64,000 nt of DNA, taken from Sambucus nigra. Lineage: Eukaryota > Streptophyta > Magnoliopsida > Dipsacales > Adoxaceae. The stretch covers positions 79,888,751 to 79,952,750 of the forward strand of contig OX422223.1 of the NCBI GenBank assembly GCA_949130495.1, given 5' to 3'. Positions 21,320-33,250 of the stretch are shown one piece after another; positions within the stretch are counted from its first letter, which is position 1, and each line of letters opens with the position of its first letter. The translations under genes were made by a program, and so were the position numbers. The notes below the pieces were generated by a model. It ran no database searches. It saw only the letters and a program-made list of their open reading frames with translations, and was not told the DNA's origin.

Positions 21320-22433
21320 CTAATTGTATTTTATATAGGGATATTTAATATCAAGATGATTAGCATTTAGGTAAATAAAGCTACCTATCATGCTCCTAAA
21401 AAGTGTTTGCTCGACGTTCTTTCCTGAAGTGTCTTTGCGAAGCCTAATCATTGAACTCATGGGTGTACGTGCTTCCTTAGAGGTGTTTAAAATAAACTTT
21501 TTCACAAGATATTTCACATACTTATCTTGGGATCATAAAATCAAATTCTCTAGTTGATGAACCTTAAGACCTAGTAAGAAAGTAAGATCACCTAAAACAC
21601 TCATCTCAAACTCACTCATCATTTTCTCCGTAAAACGATGAGTATATCAGCCTGAAGTGGAAGCGAAGACTATATCGTCGACATAAACTTGTACAACCAA
21701 AATAGCCCCTTATCTATAAACATTAACAATGTCATAGAAACCCCCTCTCTTGAATTCACGGTTCAGGTGGTAGGATATAAGCCTTTCATACAAAGATCGA
21801 GGAGTTTGCCTCATTCCGTATCGGAATTTTTTTACATAAATGACATGATCGAAGAATTTAGGATCCTTAAATCCTTAGGTTATTCCACAATGACCTCTTC
21901 TTATAGAATGACATTAAGGAAGGCACTCTTGACATCCATTTGGTATAACTTGAACTTTAGATGACACGTTATGGCTAGCAAAATAAGAATAGACTCTAGC
22001 CTAACAACATGAGCGAATTTCTCGTCCAATTTAATACCCTCAATTTGGGTGTAACCTTAAGCAACCAACCTAGTATTATTACAAACAATGGTACCATGCT
22101 CATACATCTTATTTTTATTAACCCATTTGGTACCAATGATGTTGGTGTCACTAGGTCGGGGGATTTATTCCCATACCTCGTTGATTTTAAATTGAGGCAA
22201 CTCTTCTTACATGGCATTATCCAATGTTGATCCTTGTGTGCTTACTTGAGCTTGATAGGTGTAATAAATATGACTAACCCCATTTTCAAATTGAGCACGA
22301 GTCTTGACTCCTTGGCTGAGATTTCCAAGAACGTTTGTAGGGTCATGACTTTTACTAACTAGAGATATTGGATCTTTTTTTCAAGAGTGGAGTCCACCAT
22401 GTCATTATGAAAAATAATGGTATAATTGCTAGA
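21320..22433 (-). pseudogene. Ty1/copia reverse transcriptase fragment (3' half of split pol)
   Basis: Minus-strand RT motifs in order: IIGTKWV-NKNK and RLVAQGYTQIEG-like residues (about 22130-22020, in shifted frames), then VYVDDIVFAST around 21690-21660, the catalytic YVDD-type motif. At the end comes TPMSSMIRLRKDTSGKNVEQ with RSMIGSFIYLNA (about 21470-21370). RNase H is missing; homology stops near 21340. Frameshifts are frequent. The upstream half (protease-integrase) lies at 33250-31948; the two halves became separated when the family A block inserted at a GGGTT target. Confidence 0.8.
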
Positions 22434-22438
22434 GGGTT

Positions 22439-23959
22439 TGAAAGGTGCAAGGACCCCGCGGAAGCCCATAAATTTTAAAAATTATTTTAATTAACTTTCC
22501 TTTAATGCAGAATGAAGATGGTTCCAACCAACACACACAAATGATAAATTTTAATTTATTTTCAAATTAAAATTAAACTAAACATAAAGTGAATAAATTA
22601 AACAACAAATGGATTTTTCACTTAAATCAAATTAATTGAACCCAAGTCCTAGAAATTTGCCTAACAATAATTAATTCAATTTTGCAAATTAGGCCAAACC
22701 AAACTATCAAATTAAATATATGACTTGATTAAATTAAGTTAAATTTCATCCAATTAATTTTAGCACCAAAATAGATACAAGTGATAATTAACCCAAAATT
22801 TATCTTGAATTATCTAAGCATGCATCTACGTGTTTTGCAAGATAAAATAAACCAATAACACTACACGTCGATGTACGAGGAAAACCCAAAATGGGAAAAA
22901 AACCTCGAACGGCCCTGGCCTAACAAATCCACTAAGTACGGAATTAAAAATTACAAGACAGTAGACTTACACCAACAACTTGAATTCTTCCAAGCCTTGA
23001 TGCACCTTCTTGTAACCACCTCTGCCTAGTAGATAAACATGGACTCCTCCACAGTCTCGAACTCCTCCGATGGGACTCTTGGACACCGTCACCTTCACGC
23101 GAAGCTTTTCTTCGAGTGGGAACACCGCAGCGTAAACCAAATATCTCCTTCTTTGTGGGATGTATATGTAAGCCCAAACTACTTCTTTTTATGGTAGAGA
23201 TGAACCAATGGTGCCAAACAACTCCAAGAAAATATTATATATATGAGGTACTCGGATAAATAAACCGTGGGTGAAAACTCATGTGTTTGTTGAAAATATT
23301 TCTTTAAAATTCAACACATAAAAACATGGAACTTTGGTTGGTTTATTTCTCTAAAAATATCTCTCAAGGAAGGTACCAAAGTCTTGAAAAATATTTGTCC
23401 CGAGTAAGTTTTAAACTGCCAAAAAGAAGCGGGACAAAAGAGTGGGAAAAAGGGATAAAACTGCCAAAACTATTCCCGCCCAAAAATCTCGTTCGAACGA
23501 CTTTTCTAACGAAAAGTCAGGGCCAAAATGGGAAAAATCGTTGGCAAACTCGTTCGAACGACATTCTCGTTTGAACGACAATTTTGAGCGAAATGACAGA
23601 AAGTCCAATTTTATATTTTAAGCCCAAAAACTTTTTATACAAAGTTCTACAATAACTTTTGGAAAATAAAATTCGTTTAAAAGAAATTACACCCATAATA
23701 CAATTATTACAGGTCTTTCTATATATATATAAATGCATTCATACCTTTTGGAGAATATGGAATCAATTGTCGTTGATGTAGAAACGAGGAATTGGAAACT
23801 CAACAATTATGAAGCTTTACAAATCTGGTCGCTACGTCTTCAACAAACATGTCATAGGCTTGGATGGATATGCACGAAATCTATCCTATGACTCAATTAT
23901 TTTTGTCCGAAATTGTGCCAAAACTACAAAGGACTCAATTGGAAATTTGTGTCCTTACA
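22439..23959 (-). mobile_element. Family A LTR1 (3' LTR, 1521 bp)
   Basis: Minus-strand start TGTAAGGACACAAATTTCCA at 23959, end CTTGCACCTTTCA at 22439. Palindrome words of the CGTTCGAACG type lie at 23485-23585. AAGGAC (23929-23934) can pair with GTCCTT (23951-23956) at the LTR start. The dinucleotide run after TTTCT at 23720-23730 is short here but long in LTR2 and LTR3. Frames inside it (22944-23177, 23326-23574 and others) recur in other copies as LTR shadows. Confidence 0.85.
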
Positions 23960-24482
23960 AATCTCCACCTTTGGCTATTCAAGGACAAAAACCAAACAAA
24001 AATCCTAAAGGGTCGTCAAGATCAACTAGACTCAAAACATCCCACCCAAAATAAAAAATACAAGCCTGACTCAAAACCCAAGGATGAGTATCTTTGCCGA
24101 TATAAAGATGCCCCTAAGTTAAATCTCCTAAAATTAAGATGTGATTAAAATAGGATTAGATACCATTTTTCTACACAAGGGATATACGTATGGAAAAACA
24201 AGTACAACAACAATGCATAAAGTGTTAAGGACATGAAAGAATATGGGCAACAATAGACAATAACTAGTCCTAGCAAGAATAATGTATGCTAACTATGATG
24301 CGAACAAAACGATATCAATTTGAAACATAAGAGACTAAACATGTGATATCAAAAAAAAATATTCAACAAGATAGATACCAATTATGAATTAGAAGCATAA
24401 ATGGACTACCAAGCAAGGCAAAGGCCCAAAAAATTACCATATATATGTAGACATAATGAATATCACTAATGCGCGCGCGCGC

Positions 24483-24517
<35 letters not shown>

Positions 24518-25666
24518 GGTGTAAATACCACACATGACACAAAATACATTAAGCTTTTCACCCTCGTATGGCAAAAATGTGTCCAAATAAATGTGGTAAA
24601 CAAAAGTGTAGTGGTGTGAACTAGTAATAATTAAATTTTGACCCAATCACTTAAAACATGTTCACGGAGTTCTCATTTGATTGCAAAACATTATCACATT
24701 TAGATATAGCCTCATGTGACAATATAAATTGAACTCAATGAACAAACATACACAATGTACATACGCCTAGAATTTTAATGATTCTACAAGCCAATAGAGT
24801 CATGACAAGAAAAGCTTAACTAGGATTCAAAGTCATTATGCAAACCCGTTAAGACATCCAACCAAACTCCTCATATTTTGGCCTTGGAAAATATTCCTTT
24901 TAATGCCACATTTTTAAGGCCTAAAATTCAATGGTGGCTTTACACTCAAAGTAATTTTTTCTTTCACATCCCGATTCCATTGATAAACAACTACACCGGA
25001 TAACAATTTTTTTATTATTAATTCCCGAAAATGGTTATTACATGCATAAATCGTTCATAGTCATAGCAAAATGTAGATGACTAAGTTGATGGGAGAACAT
25101 CTCACTTATCTCAAATATACATGACACGTTTAAATTTCAAAAGATCTCGTGCATGTGTGAAAAGAGGCATATAAAAATATAATCCATTAAGCAACACAAA
25201 ATCCTACTCCATGAAGCATGACGAAGAACATTTTAAGGATTGACAATATTAACCAAAAGTTCTAGCCACATGGAAGCGAATACGAAAGGATTCAAACACA
25301 AGTATATGCCACATAAAGTGTGTCAAACCAAAGTACACACAAAAATAAAATCTTTTTGAGTTTTTCAAAAAAAAATTAACCAAACAAAAATATTTACTCG
25401 AAAGACAAACAAGAATCATTAGTATTTTTCATTAAGTTTAAATAACTCATAAGATAAAACACAAATGATAAATTAAATCTTTTTGTGTTTTTCAATTAAT
25501 GCAACTTAAAATGAAACAAATATAATACAAAATATAGACAAGTCATAATTTCTAGCATGAGATATGAAATAATGCAATGACTTGAAAACGACCAAACATG
25601 CATACAATTAGCAATGCTACATGATATGAAACACAAAAATCTAGAGTATGCAAACATTTAACACAT
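23960..25666 (-). mobile_element. Family A 3' non-coding region (copy M1)
   Basis: Collinear, in reverse complement, with 34779-36770 of the plus copy, which shows that gag is followed directly by this region in the family and that the lack of pol is not a private deletion. It contains the GAAAAACACAAAAAGATTT-type motif repeated at about 25335-25500 and a compound microsatellite, (GC)n(AC)n(AT)n, at 24472-24518. No gene. Confidence 0.7.
24472..24518. repeat. Compound microsatellite (GC)n(AC)n(AT)n
   Basis: GC dinucleotides pass into AC and then AT dinucleotides. The sister copy at about 29866-29882 has only a short remnant, so the run expanded or contracted after duplication of the region. 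Confidence 0.9.
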
Positions 25667-27635
25667 TCAACCTTTAGATTTAGCAAGAGAGGTATCGTGT
25701 GAAAGAAAATGAGAATAAAAAATCCTATCTTGTAAAGCTGCCAAATCGAATCTCCTAACCCAAACTAATGATGAATGACGATCTCGGGATATAGGAATCT
25801 TGGCTACCTCGGTTGCCTTACATTGGGATTTTCTAGGACCTCGTTTATCATCAAAGCAAAATTTCCTAAGATGACCTTTTTTACCACAATGAGAGAACCT
25901 AAAGACTCGGCAAAAAGACTTACCTAAGGAATGATCTATAACATTGTTCCTAGAGGATTCTCCTAAAACATTGGTTTTAGCTTTATGAGTTGATTCATTA
26001 CAAGTATCGAAGCCTAAACCACAAGTGTCATTTGTAATTTGGACCGTTCCTAATATTTTATCTAATTTCTCCGAATGACACTCCAAATCAAATTTGAATT
26101 TACTAGAGTCTTTTAATTTATTTTCTAAATCTAAAAAGTGAGACTCTATTAAAATATTGCGCTCTTCAAATGCGAGAAGCTCCCTTTTCAAGGATTCCAT
26201 TAAGACCTTAAGGCTATCTCTCTTTCCTTCTACATACTCAAGCTTCTCTCTAATAGCTCTCTCTCTCGTGTCCTAAGGTCATGAACTAATGCACTCTCAT
26301 CGATAACCTTGGCACACTCCTTTAAACTCGCTTCTAACTTCAAATTTTCCCTTTTTAATTTTATAGATTCGGCATATAATTCTTGAAATGCAAATTGAAG
26401 TTCACTCACATCAACCTCATTTTTACATTCATTCTCTCACTCTTCTCCAATCTCACAACCATCATCTTTTAGATCTTCACAAACAAAGGCTTCGAAAGTG
26501 TCATGATTTTAGATGTCATCATCGGATAATTTCTCTCCATCACTAACATGACAAGCCATGAACGCGGTAAAGTTGCGTTCAATGGGGGATTCGAGTCCCT
26601 CTTCCTTTTCACTTTCATCACTAAGGGTGGCATTATATGAAATTGGTTGTTTGCCTTCTCTCCTTAGTTTAGTGGTGCACTCTCTTGCCCTATGGCCATA
26701 ACCCTAACAACCATAGCACCTATTTAACTCGTCCCTATTAAGGTTTTCATTATAGGAATTAGGGATCTTTTTGCCTTTGTCATGCTTAGAATTTTCAAAT
26801 TTCTTAATATCATTTTTAAACTTATCTTTATTAAATTTAAGAAATTTTTGAAATTTCCTAGCAAACATAGCCATGTCCTCCGAGTCACTATCACTCTCAT
26901 CAACCAAAACTTATTTTTCCTCCTTTCGAGCTTTCAAAGCAATGCCCTTATCAATTTTCTTTTCATTTTTGGAGGGGAACATATATAGCTCATAGGTTTG
27001 TAAATCACCTACTAATTCCTCAAGTTTGGTAGAGTGCAAGGTGGGTGAAGAATTTAAAATGGTCATATTAGGGATAAATCTCTCGGGTAGGGACCTTAAA
27101 AAAAATTTACTACTCAGTCGTCGGGTATTTTCTCTCCCAAATTAAATGATGAATTTACTATATCGGAAAGTCTAGTATAAAATTCAACAAATGTTTCTTT
27201 TTCATTCATTTTGATGGTTTCAAATTGAGTGGTGAGGTTTTGAGTTTCGAAGCCTTAACGACACTAGTTCCCTCATGAGTGAGTTGTAATATATCCCAAG
27301 ATTCCTTAGCGGTTTCACACGTCATGATACGTTGGAATTCATCTAATGTGACCGCGCTAAACAAGGCATTTAAACCACGGGAATTAAAATTAGCAAGTTT
27401 AAATTCATTCTCACTCCATATATCTACGGGTTTGGGAACACGCTCATTTTCTATCAAATATATCAGTGGGGACCACCTGTTGACAACTGAACCAAACTCT
27501 CTCGTCGATAGAATTTAGTGCCAAATTCATACGCACTTTCCAATAAGCGTAGTTGGAACCATCGAAAACAGAAAATTTTGAAAATGGAAAAAATTCCACT
27601 TTTAACCAAAAATATTTAAAAGGACCGTAACGCAA
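25667..27635 (-). pseudogene. Family A gag pseudogene (copy M1)
   Basis: Minus strand: FSVFDGSNYAYWKVRMNLAL at about 27570 marks the N-terminal copia gag domain (UBN2 type). ALFSAVTLDEFQRIMTCETA with KESWDILQLTHEG follows (27350-27270), then SDSEDMAMFARKFQKFLKFN (about 26880). A zinc knuckle CYGC...GHRAREC is broken by a stop at about 26704, then a coiled-coil segment and a second knuckle, C-G-K-K-G-H-L-R-K-F-C type, at about 25880. At least three frameshifts separate these blocks. Gag would form the particle and bind RNA. There is no pol downstream. Confidence 0.8.
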
Positions 27636-27650
27636 AAAATTAGCACTCCG

Positions 27651-27662
27651 GCTCTAATACCA
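27651..27662 (-). promoter_or_regulatory. tRNA-iMet primer-binding site (mutated)
   Basis: Minus strand reads TGGTATTAGAGC, one transition from the standard TGGTATCAGAGC. It lies three bases after the LTR2 end (27666). Confidence 0.8.
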
Positions 27663-27665
27663 ATT

Positions 27666-28947
27666 TGAAAAGTACAAGGACCCCACGAAAGCCCCTAAAT
27701 TTTAAAAATTCTTTTAATTAACTTTCCTTTAATACGGAATGAAGATGGTTCAACACAACACACACAAATGACAAATTTTAATTTATTTTCAAATTAAAAT
27801 TAAACTAAACACAAAGTGAATAAATTAAACAACAAATGAATTTTTTACTTAAACCAAATTAATTCAACCTAAGTCCTAGAAATTTTCCTAACAATAATTA
27901 ATTCAATTTTGCAAATTAGGCCAAACCAAATTATCAAATTAAATATATGACTTGATTAAATTAAGTTATATTTCATCCAATTAATTTTAGCACCAAAATA
28001 GATACAAGTGATAATTAAATCAAATTTTATCTTGAATTATCTAAGCATGCATATACATGTTTTGCAAGATAAAATTAACTTATCACACTACACGTCGATG
28101 TATGAGAAAAACCTAAAACGGGAAAAAAATCCTCGAACGGCCCTGGCCTAACAAATCCACTAAGTACGGAATTACAAATTACAAGACAGTAGACTTACAC
28201 CAACAACTTGACTCCGTCCAAGTCTTGACGCTCATTCTTGTAACCACCTCTACCTAGTAGATAACCATGGACTCCTCCACACTCTCGAACTCCTCTGATG
28301 TGACTTTTGGACACCGTCACCCTCACGCAAAGCTTTTCTTCGAGTGGGAACACCGCAACGTAAACCAAATATATTCTTCTTTGTGGGATGTAGAAGTAAA
28401 TCCAAACTTCTCCTTTTTATGGTAGAGATGAACCAATGGTTGCAAACAACTCCAATCAAATATTATATATATGAGGTACTTGGATAAATAAACTATGGGT
28501 GAAAACTCATGTGTTTATTGAAAATATTTCTTTGAAATTCAACACATAAAAACATGGAACTTTGGTTAGTGTATTTTCTCTCAAAAGAGATCGCAAGGAA
28601 GGTACCAAAGTCTTGAAAAAAATCAGTCCTAAGTAAGTTTTAAACTGGGACAAAAGAGTGGGAAAAGGGATAAAACAGCCAAAACTGTTCCCGCCTAGAA
28701 ATCTCGTTCGAACGAGATTTTTGTTCGAACGAAATTTTGTTCGAACGAATTTTCTAACGAAAAATCAGTGCCAAAATTGGAAAAATCGTTGTCAAACTCG
28801 TTCGAACAACAATTTTGAACGAAATGATAGAAAGTCCAATTTTACATTTTAAGCCCAAATTTTTTTTATACAAAGTTCTACAATAACTTTATGAAAATAA
28901 AATTCGCTTAAATGAAATTAAACCCATAATAAAATTATTCCAAGTTT

Positions 28948-28987
<40 letters not shown>

Positions 28988-29212
28988 GCATTCATACCTT
29001 TTGGAGACTATGGAATCAATTGTCGTTGACGTAGAAACGAGGCACTAGAAACTCGACAATGATGAAGCTTTACAAATATGGCCGCTACGTCTTCAACAAA
29101 CACGTCATAGGCTTGGATGGATACGCAAGAAATATATCCTATAACTCAATTATTTTTGTTCGGAATTGAGCCAAAACTACAAAGGACTCAATCAGAAATT
29201 TGTGTCCTTACA
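27666..29212 (-). mobile_element. Family A LTR2 (1547 bp)
   Basis: Minus-strand start TGTAAGGACACAAATTTCTG at 29212, end GTACTTTTCA at 27666, followed by the primer site. Collinear with LTR1 over its whole length; in the first 170 bp from the 22439/27666 ends I count about a dozen differences. It carries the exact palindrome CGTTCGAACG at 28705 and an (AT)n run at 28951-28984. Confidence 0.85.
28951..28984. repeat. (AT)n microsatellite in LTR2
   Basis: Pure TA repeat at the same LTR position as the short run in LTR1 (23720-23730) and the longer run in LTR3 (31652-31713). Confidence 0.9.
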
Positions 29213-30731
29213 AATCTCTTCCTTTGGCTATTCCGGGACAAAAACCAAATGAAAATCCTAAAGGGATGTCAAGCTCAACTAGACTCAAAACATCCCACCC
29301 AAAATAAAAAATACAAGCTTGACTCAAAACCCAAGGATGACTATCTTTGCCGATATAAAGATTTCGCTAAAAATCCAGCACACTTAAGCAAAACATTAAA
29401 CGCATGGGGAATATCAAAATATTAAATGCAATTAAAATAATTACTCCCCCTAAATTAATTATCCCCTTTATCAAATAAATGACCTAATTATAAAGACGTC
29501 TCCCCCTAAGTTAAATATCCCAAAACTAAGATATGATTAGAATATGATTAGATACCATTTCTCTACACAAGGGATATAAGTATGGGAAAACAAGTACAAC
29601 AACAATGCATAATGCGTTAAGGACATAAAAGAATATGGGAAACAATAGACAATAACTAGTCCTAGCAAGAACAATGGATGCTAACTATGATGTGAACAAA
29701 ACCATATCAATTTAAAACATAAGAGACTAAGCATGTATTATCAAACAAAAAATGCAACAATATATATACCAATTATGAATTAGAAGCATAGATGGACTAG
29801 CAAGCAAGGCAAAGACCCAAAAAATTACCATATATATGTAGACATAATTAATATCACTGACGGACATGCACACATATATATAGGTATAAACACCACACAT
29901 GACACAAAATACATTAAGCTTTTCACACTTGTATGGCAAAAATGTGTCCAAATACATGTGGTAAATGAAAGTGTAGGGGTGTGAACTAGCAACAATTAAA
30001 TTTTGACCCGATCACTTAAAACATGTTCACAGAGTTCTCATTTGACTGCAAAACTTTCTCACATTTAGATATAGCCTCATGTGACAATATAAATTGGACT
30101 CAATTAACAAACATACACAATGCACATAAGCCTAGAATTTTGATGATTCTACAAGCCAATAGAGTCATGAAAAGAAAATCTTAACTAGGATTCAAAGTCA
30201 TTGTGCAAACCCGTTAAGAAATCCAACCAAACTCATCATAATTTTCTTTTCCTTTTTCTTTTGAACATATTAACTAAACTATTTTGGCCGTGGCAAATAT
30301 TCTTTTTAGTGACACATTTTTAAGACCTAAAATTCAATGGTGTCTTTACACGCAAAGTAATTTTGTCTTTTGCAGCCCAATTCCATTGATAAACAACTAC
30401 ACCAGATAATAATTTTTTTATTATTAAATCCCGAAAACGATTATTACATGCACAAATCCTTCATTGTCATAGCAAAATGTAGATGACTAAATTGATGGGG
30501 GAACATCTCACATAGCTCAAATATACATGAGAAGTTTAAATTTCAAAATATCTTGTACATGTGTGAAAAGAGGCATATAAAAATAGAATTCATTAAGCAA
30601 CACAAAATCGTACTCCATGAAGCATGCCGAAGAACAATTTAAGGATTGATAATCTTAACCAAAAGTTCGAGCCACATGGAAGCGAATACGAAAGGATTCA
30701 AACTACCTGAAAGGAATCTACCTATTCTGTA
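29213..30731 (-). mobile_element. Partial second family A internal region
   Basis: Repeats the 3' region next to LTR1: 29213-30704 matches 23960 to about 25295 closely and in the same order, including the polypurine end. Similarity stops at about 30704. 30705-30731 is unmatched filler before LTR3 resumes in mid-sequence. Gag and primer site of this copy are deleted. Confidence 0.8.
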
Positions 30732-31648
30732 GGATAAAATAAACAAATCACACTACCCGCTAATGTACGAGGAAAACCTAAAATGGGAAAAAAAACCTCG
30801 AATGGCCCTGGCCTAAGAAATCCACTAAGTACGGAATTAAAAATTACAACACAGTAGACTTACACCAATAACTTGACTCTGTCCAAGCCTTGACGCTCCT
30901 TCTTGTAACCACCTCTTCCTAGTATATAACCATGGACTCCTCTATAGTCTCGGACCCCTCCGATAGGACTATTGGACACCGTCACCCTCACACGAAGATT
31001 TTCTTCGAGTGGGAACACCACATCGTAAAACAAATATCTTCTTTTTTGTGGGATGCAAAAGTAAACCCAAACTTCTCCTTTTTATGTTAGAGATGAACCA
31101 ATGGTGACAAATAACTCCAAGCAAATATTATATATATGAGGTACTTGGATAAATAAACTATGGGTGAAAACTCATGTGTTTGTTGAAAATATTTCTTTGA
31201 AATTCAATACATAAAAACATGGAACTTTGGTTAGTGTATTTTCTCTCAAAAGAGCTCACAAGGAAGGTACCAAAGTCTTGGAAAAAATCTTTCCCGAGTA
31301 AGTTTTAAACTGGGACAAAAGAGTGGGGAAAATGGATAAAACTGCCAAAACTGTTCCCGCCCAGAAATCTCGTTCGAATGAGATTTTTGTTCGAACGACA
31401 TTTCGTTCGAACGACTTTTCTAACGAAAAGTCAGTGGCCAAAATGGTAAAACTCATTGGCAAACTCGTTCAAACGAAATTCTTGTTCGAAAGATATTCTC
31501 GTTCGAACGACAATTTCGAACGAAATGACAGAAATCCCAATTTTACATTTTAAGCCCAAAAACTTCTTATACAAAGTTCTACAATAACTTTATGAAAATA
31601 AAATTCGTTTAAATGAAATTACACCCATTATAAAATTATTTCAAGTCT

Positions 31649-31718
<70 letters not shown>

Positions 31719-31942
31719 GCATTCATACCTTTTGGAAACTGTGGAGTCAATTGTCATTGCCGTAGAAATGAGGCACTAGAAACTCGACACTGATGAAGCT
31801 TTACAAATATGGTTGTTACATCTTCAACAAACACGTCATAGGCTTGGATGGATACGTATGACTCTATCCTATGACTCATATATTTTTGTCTGGAATTGAA
31901 CCAAAACTACAAAGGACTCAATTGGAAATTTTTGTCCTCACA
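30732..31942 (-). mobile_element. Family A LTR3, truncated (outer 5' LTR)
   Basis: Minus-strand start TGTGAGGACAAAAATTTCCA at 31942 next to the GGGTT duplication. It matches LTR1 from 23959 back to about 22840 and lacks the terminal 400 bp. CGTTCGAACG occurs at 31404 and 31500. Long (AT)n at 31652-31713. Confidence 0.85.
31652..31713. repeat. (AT)n microsatellite in LTR3
   Basis: About 31 TA units at the LTR position that holds about 5 units in LTR1. Confidence 0.9.
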
Positions 31943-31947
31943 GGGTT

Positions 31948-33250
31948 CATCATTTTTGAAAAGTGAGATCATCATCGATAAATATTGCAGGTGCATTATC
32001 TTTAATTGTGACATTTATCAATTCTATGATCTTGGAGATTTTGAGGTTGTATGCCCAATATGCTCCACTGTTTAATGAATATCCTAAAAACTTTCACTCG
32101 TCACTCCTCGAGTAAAACTTTTCTAAGTTTTCTTTATCGTGAAAAATGTAGTAAGGACTCCCAAAGACTCTGGAATATGATAGGTTGGGCTTTTTCTCGA
32201 TCCATAATTTATATGGAGTCTTAGTGGTGTGTGTACGAAGATAAAACCTATTCACCGTGTGGTATGTGGAGTTAATGATCTCAGCCCAAAAATGCCTACG
32301 CACCCAAAGTTGCATGAATATTGACATCTCATTAGTAGTCTTATTCTTTCGCTCACCTTGGAATTTCATGAATAGTTTCTATTTGTCTACTTAACAATGT
32401 CATTTTGTTAAGGTGTTCCTACCGCAGACAAATCATGTTTGATGCCTAATTCATCACAAAACGCTTCAACACCGTCATTAATGAATTTCATTCCATTATC
32501 ACTTCGAATCTAATTTATCGTGATACTATGTTGATTTTGTAGAACACAGAATTTGATTGTTAGAAACTTCACATCATCCATCTTTTCCCTAAGGAATCCT
32601 ATAATGAATACCTCAAAAAGTCATCTACCATCACTATGATATACTTTTTACCACTAATGCTTTTCGTACGCATGGGACCCATTAAATCCACGTGTATTAA
32701 CTCTAATACAAGTGAGATAGTAATAGTATTCAACTTCGTATGACTGTTCTTGATTTGTTTCTCGGGTTGTCACGGACCATAAACCAAGGAAATTGGTATT
32801 ACTAGAGATGTGAAGCCACGAACTAGGTCTTTCTTCCTAAGACGATCGAGATCCCTATTGTTCAAATGACCTAGTATTTGGTGCGAAAGGTCGGTAGGTG
32901 GGACACTAGAACTATTGCAGATAAAGGGGAATTAGGAATGGTACTATAACAGTTATTAATTATCCTCACATCATATAGTACGATCTTACCACATTCATTA
33001 TAGGCACAATATTTCATTATTAAACTTAATCATAAGGTTCTCATCACATAATTAGCTTACACTTATCAAATTTTCAATCGACCCATCAACATAAAGTATG
33101 TTGTCTAGGTTTGGAATCCTATAAATCTCAATAGTGCCTCATCCTAACACACTAGACCGATTCCCATTACCGAATGTGAATTTACCATCCTTGTGATCCT
33201 CAAGTTTTGTAAAAAGTGATTTATCACTTGTCATGTTCCTTAAGCACGCG
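31948..33250 (-). pseudogene. Ty1/copia protease-integrase fragment (5' half of split pol)
   Basis: On the minus strand from 33250: ACLRNMTSDKSLFTKLEDHK, the segment just after the protease active site, then GNGNRSSVLG, NLDNILYVDGSIENLISV and, lower down, integrase. The integrase C-terminal block (32369-32094) has FWAEIINSTYHTVNRFYLRT, TPYKLWIEKKPNLSYSRVFG and FHDKENLEKFYSRSDE. The catalytic protease DSG residues lie beyond the break at 33250, where plus-strand gag of another element begins. The sequence continues past the GGGTT target into 22433-21320. Multiple stops and frameshifts. Confidence 0.75.

Larger units (their letters stand above)
22439..31942 (-). mobile_element. Three-LTR block of gag-only Sirevirus-like family A (minus)
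   Basis: Minus-strand order: LTR3 (31942 to about 30732, lacking its 3' end), a partial 3' region (30704-29213), LTR2 (29212-27666), primer site, gag (27635-25667), 3' region (25666-23960), LTR1 (23959-22439). GGGTT directly flanks the whole block at 22434-22438 and 31943-31947, so the outer LTRs belong to one integration event inside a copia pol. The extra internal LTR and partial internal copy are best explained by recombination between two copies followed by a deletion; about 27 bp of unmatched filler sits at the deletion joint (30705-30731). No pol is present. Confidence 0.85.
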
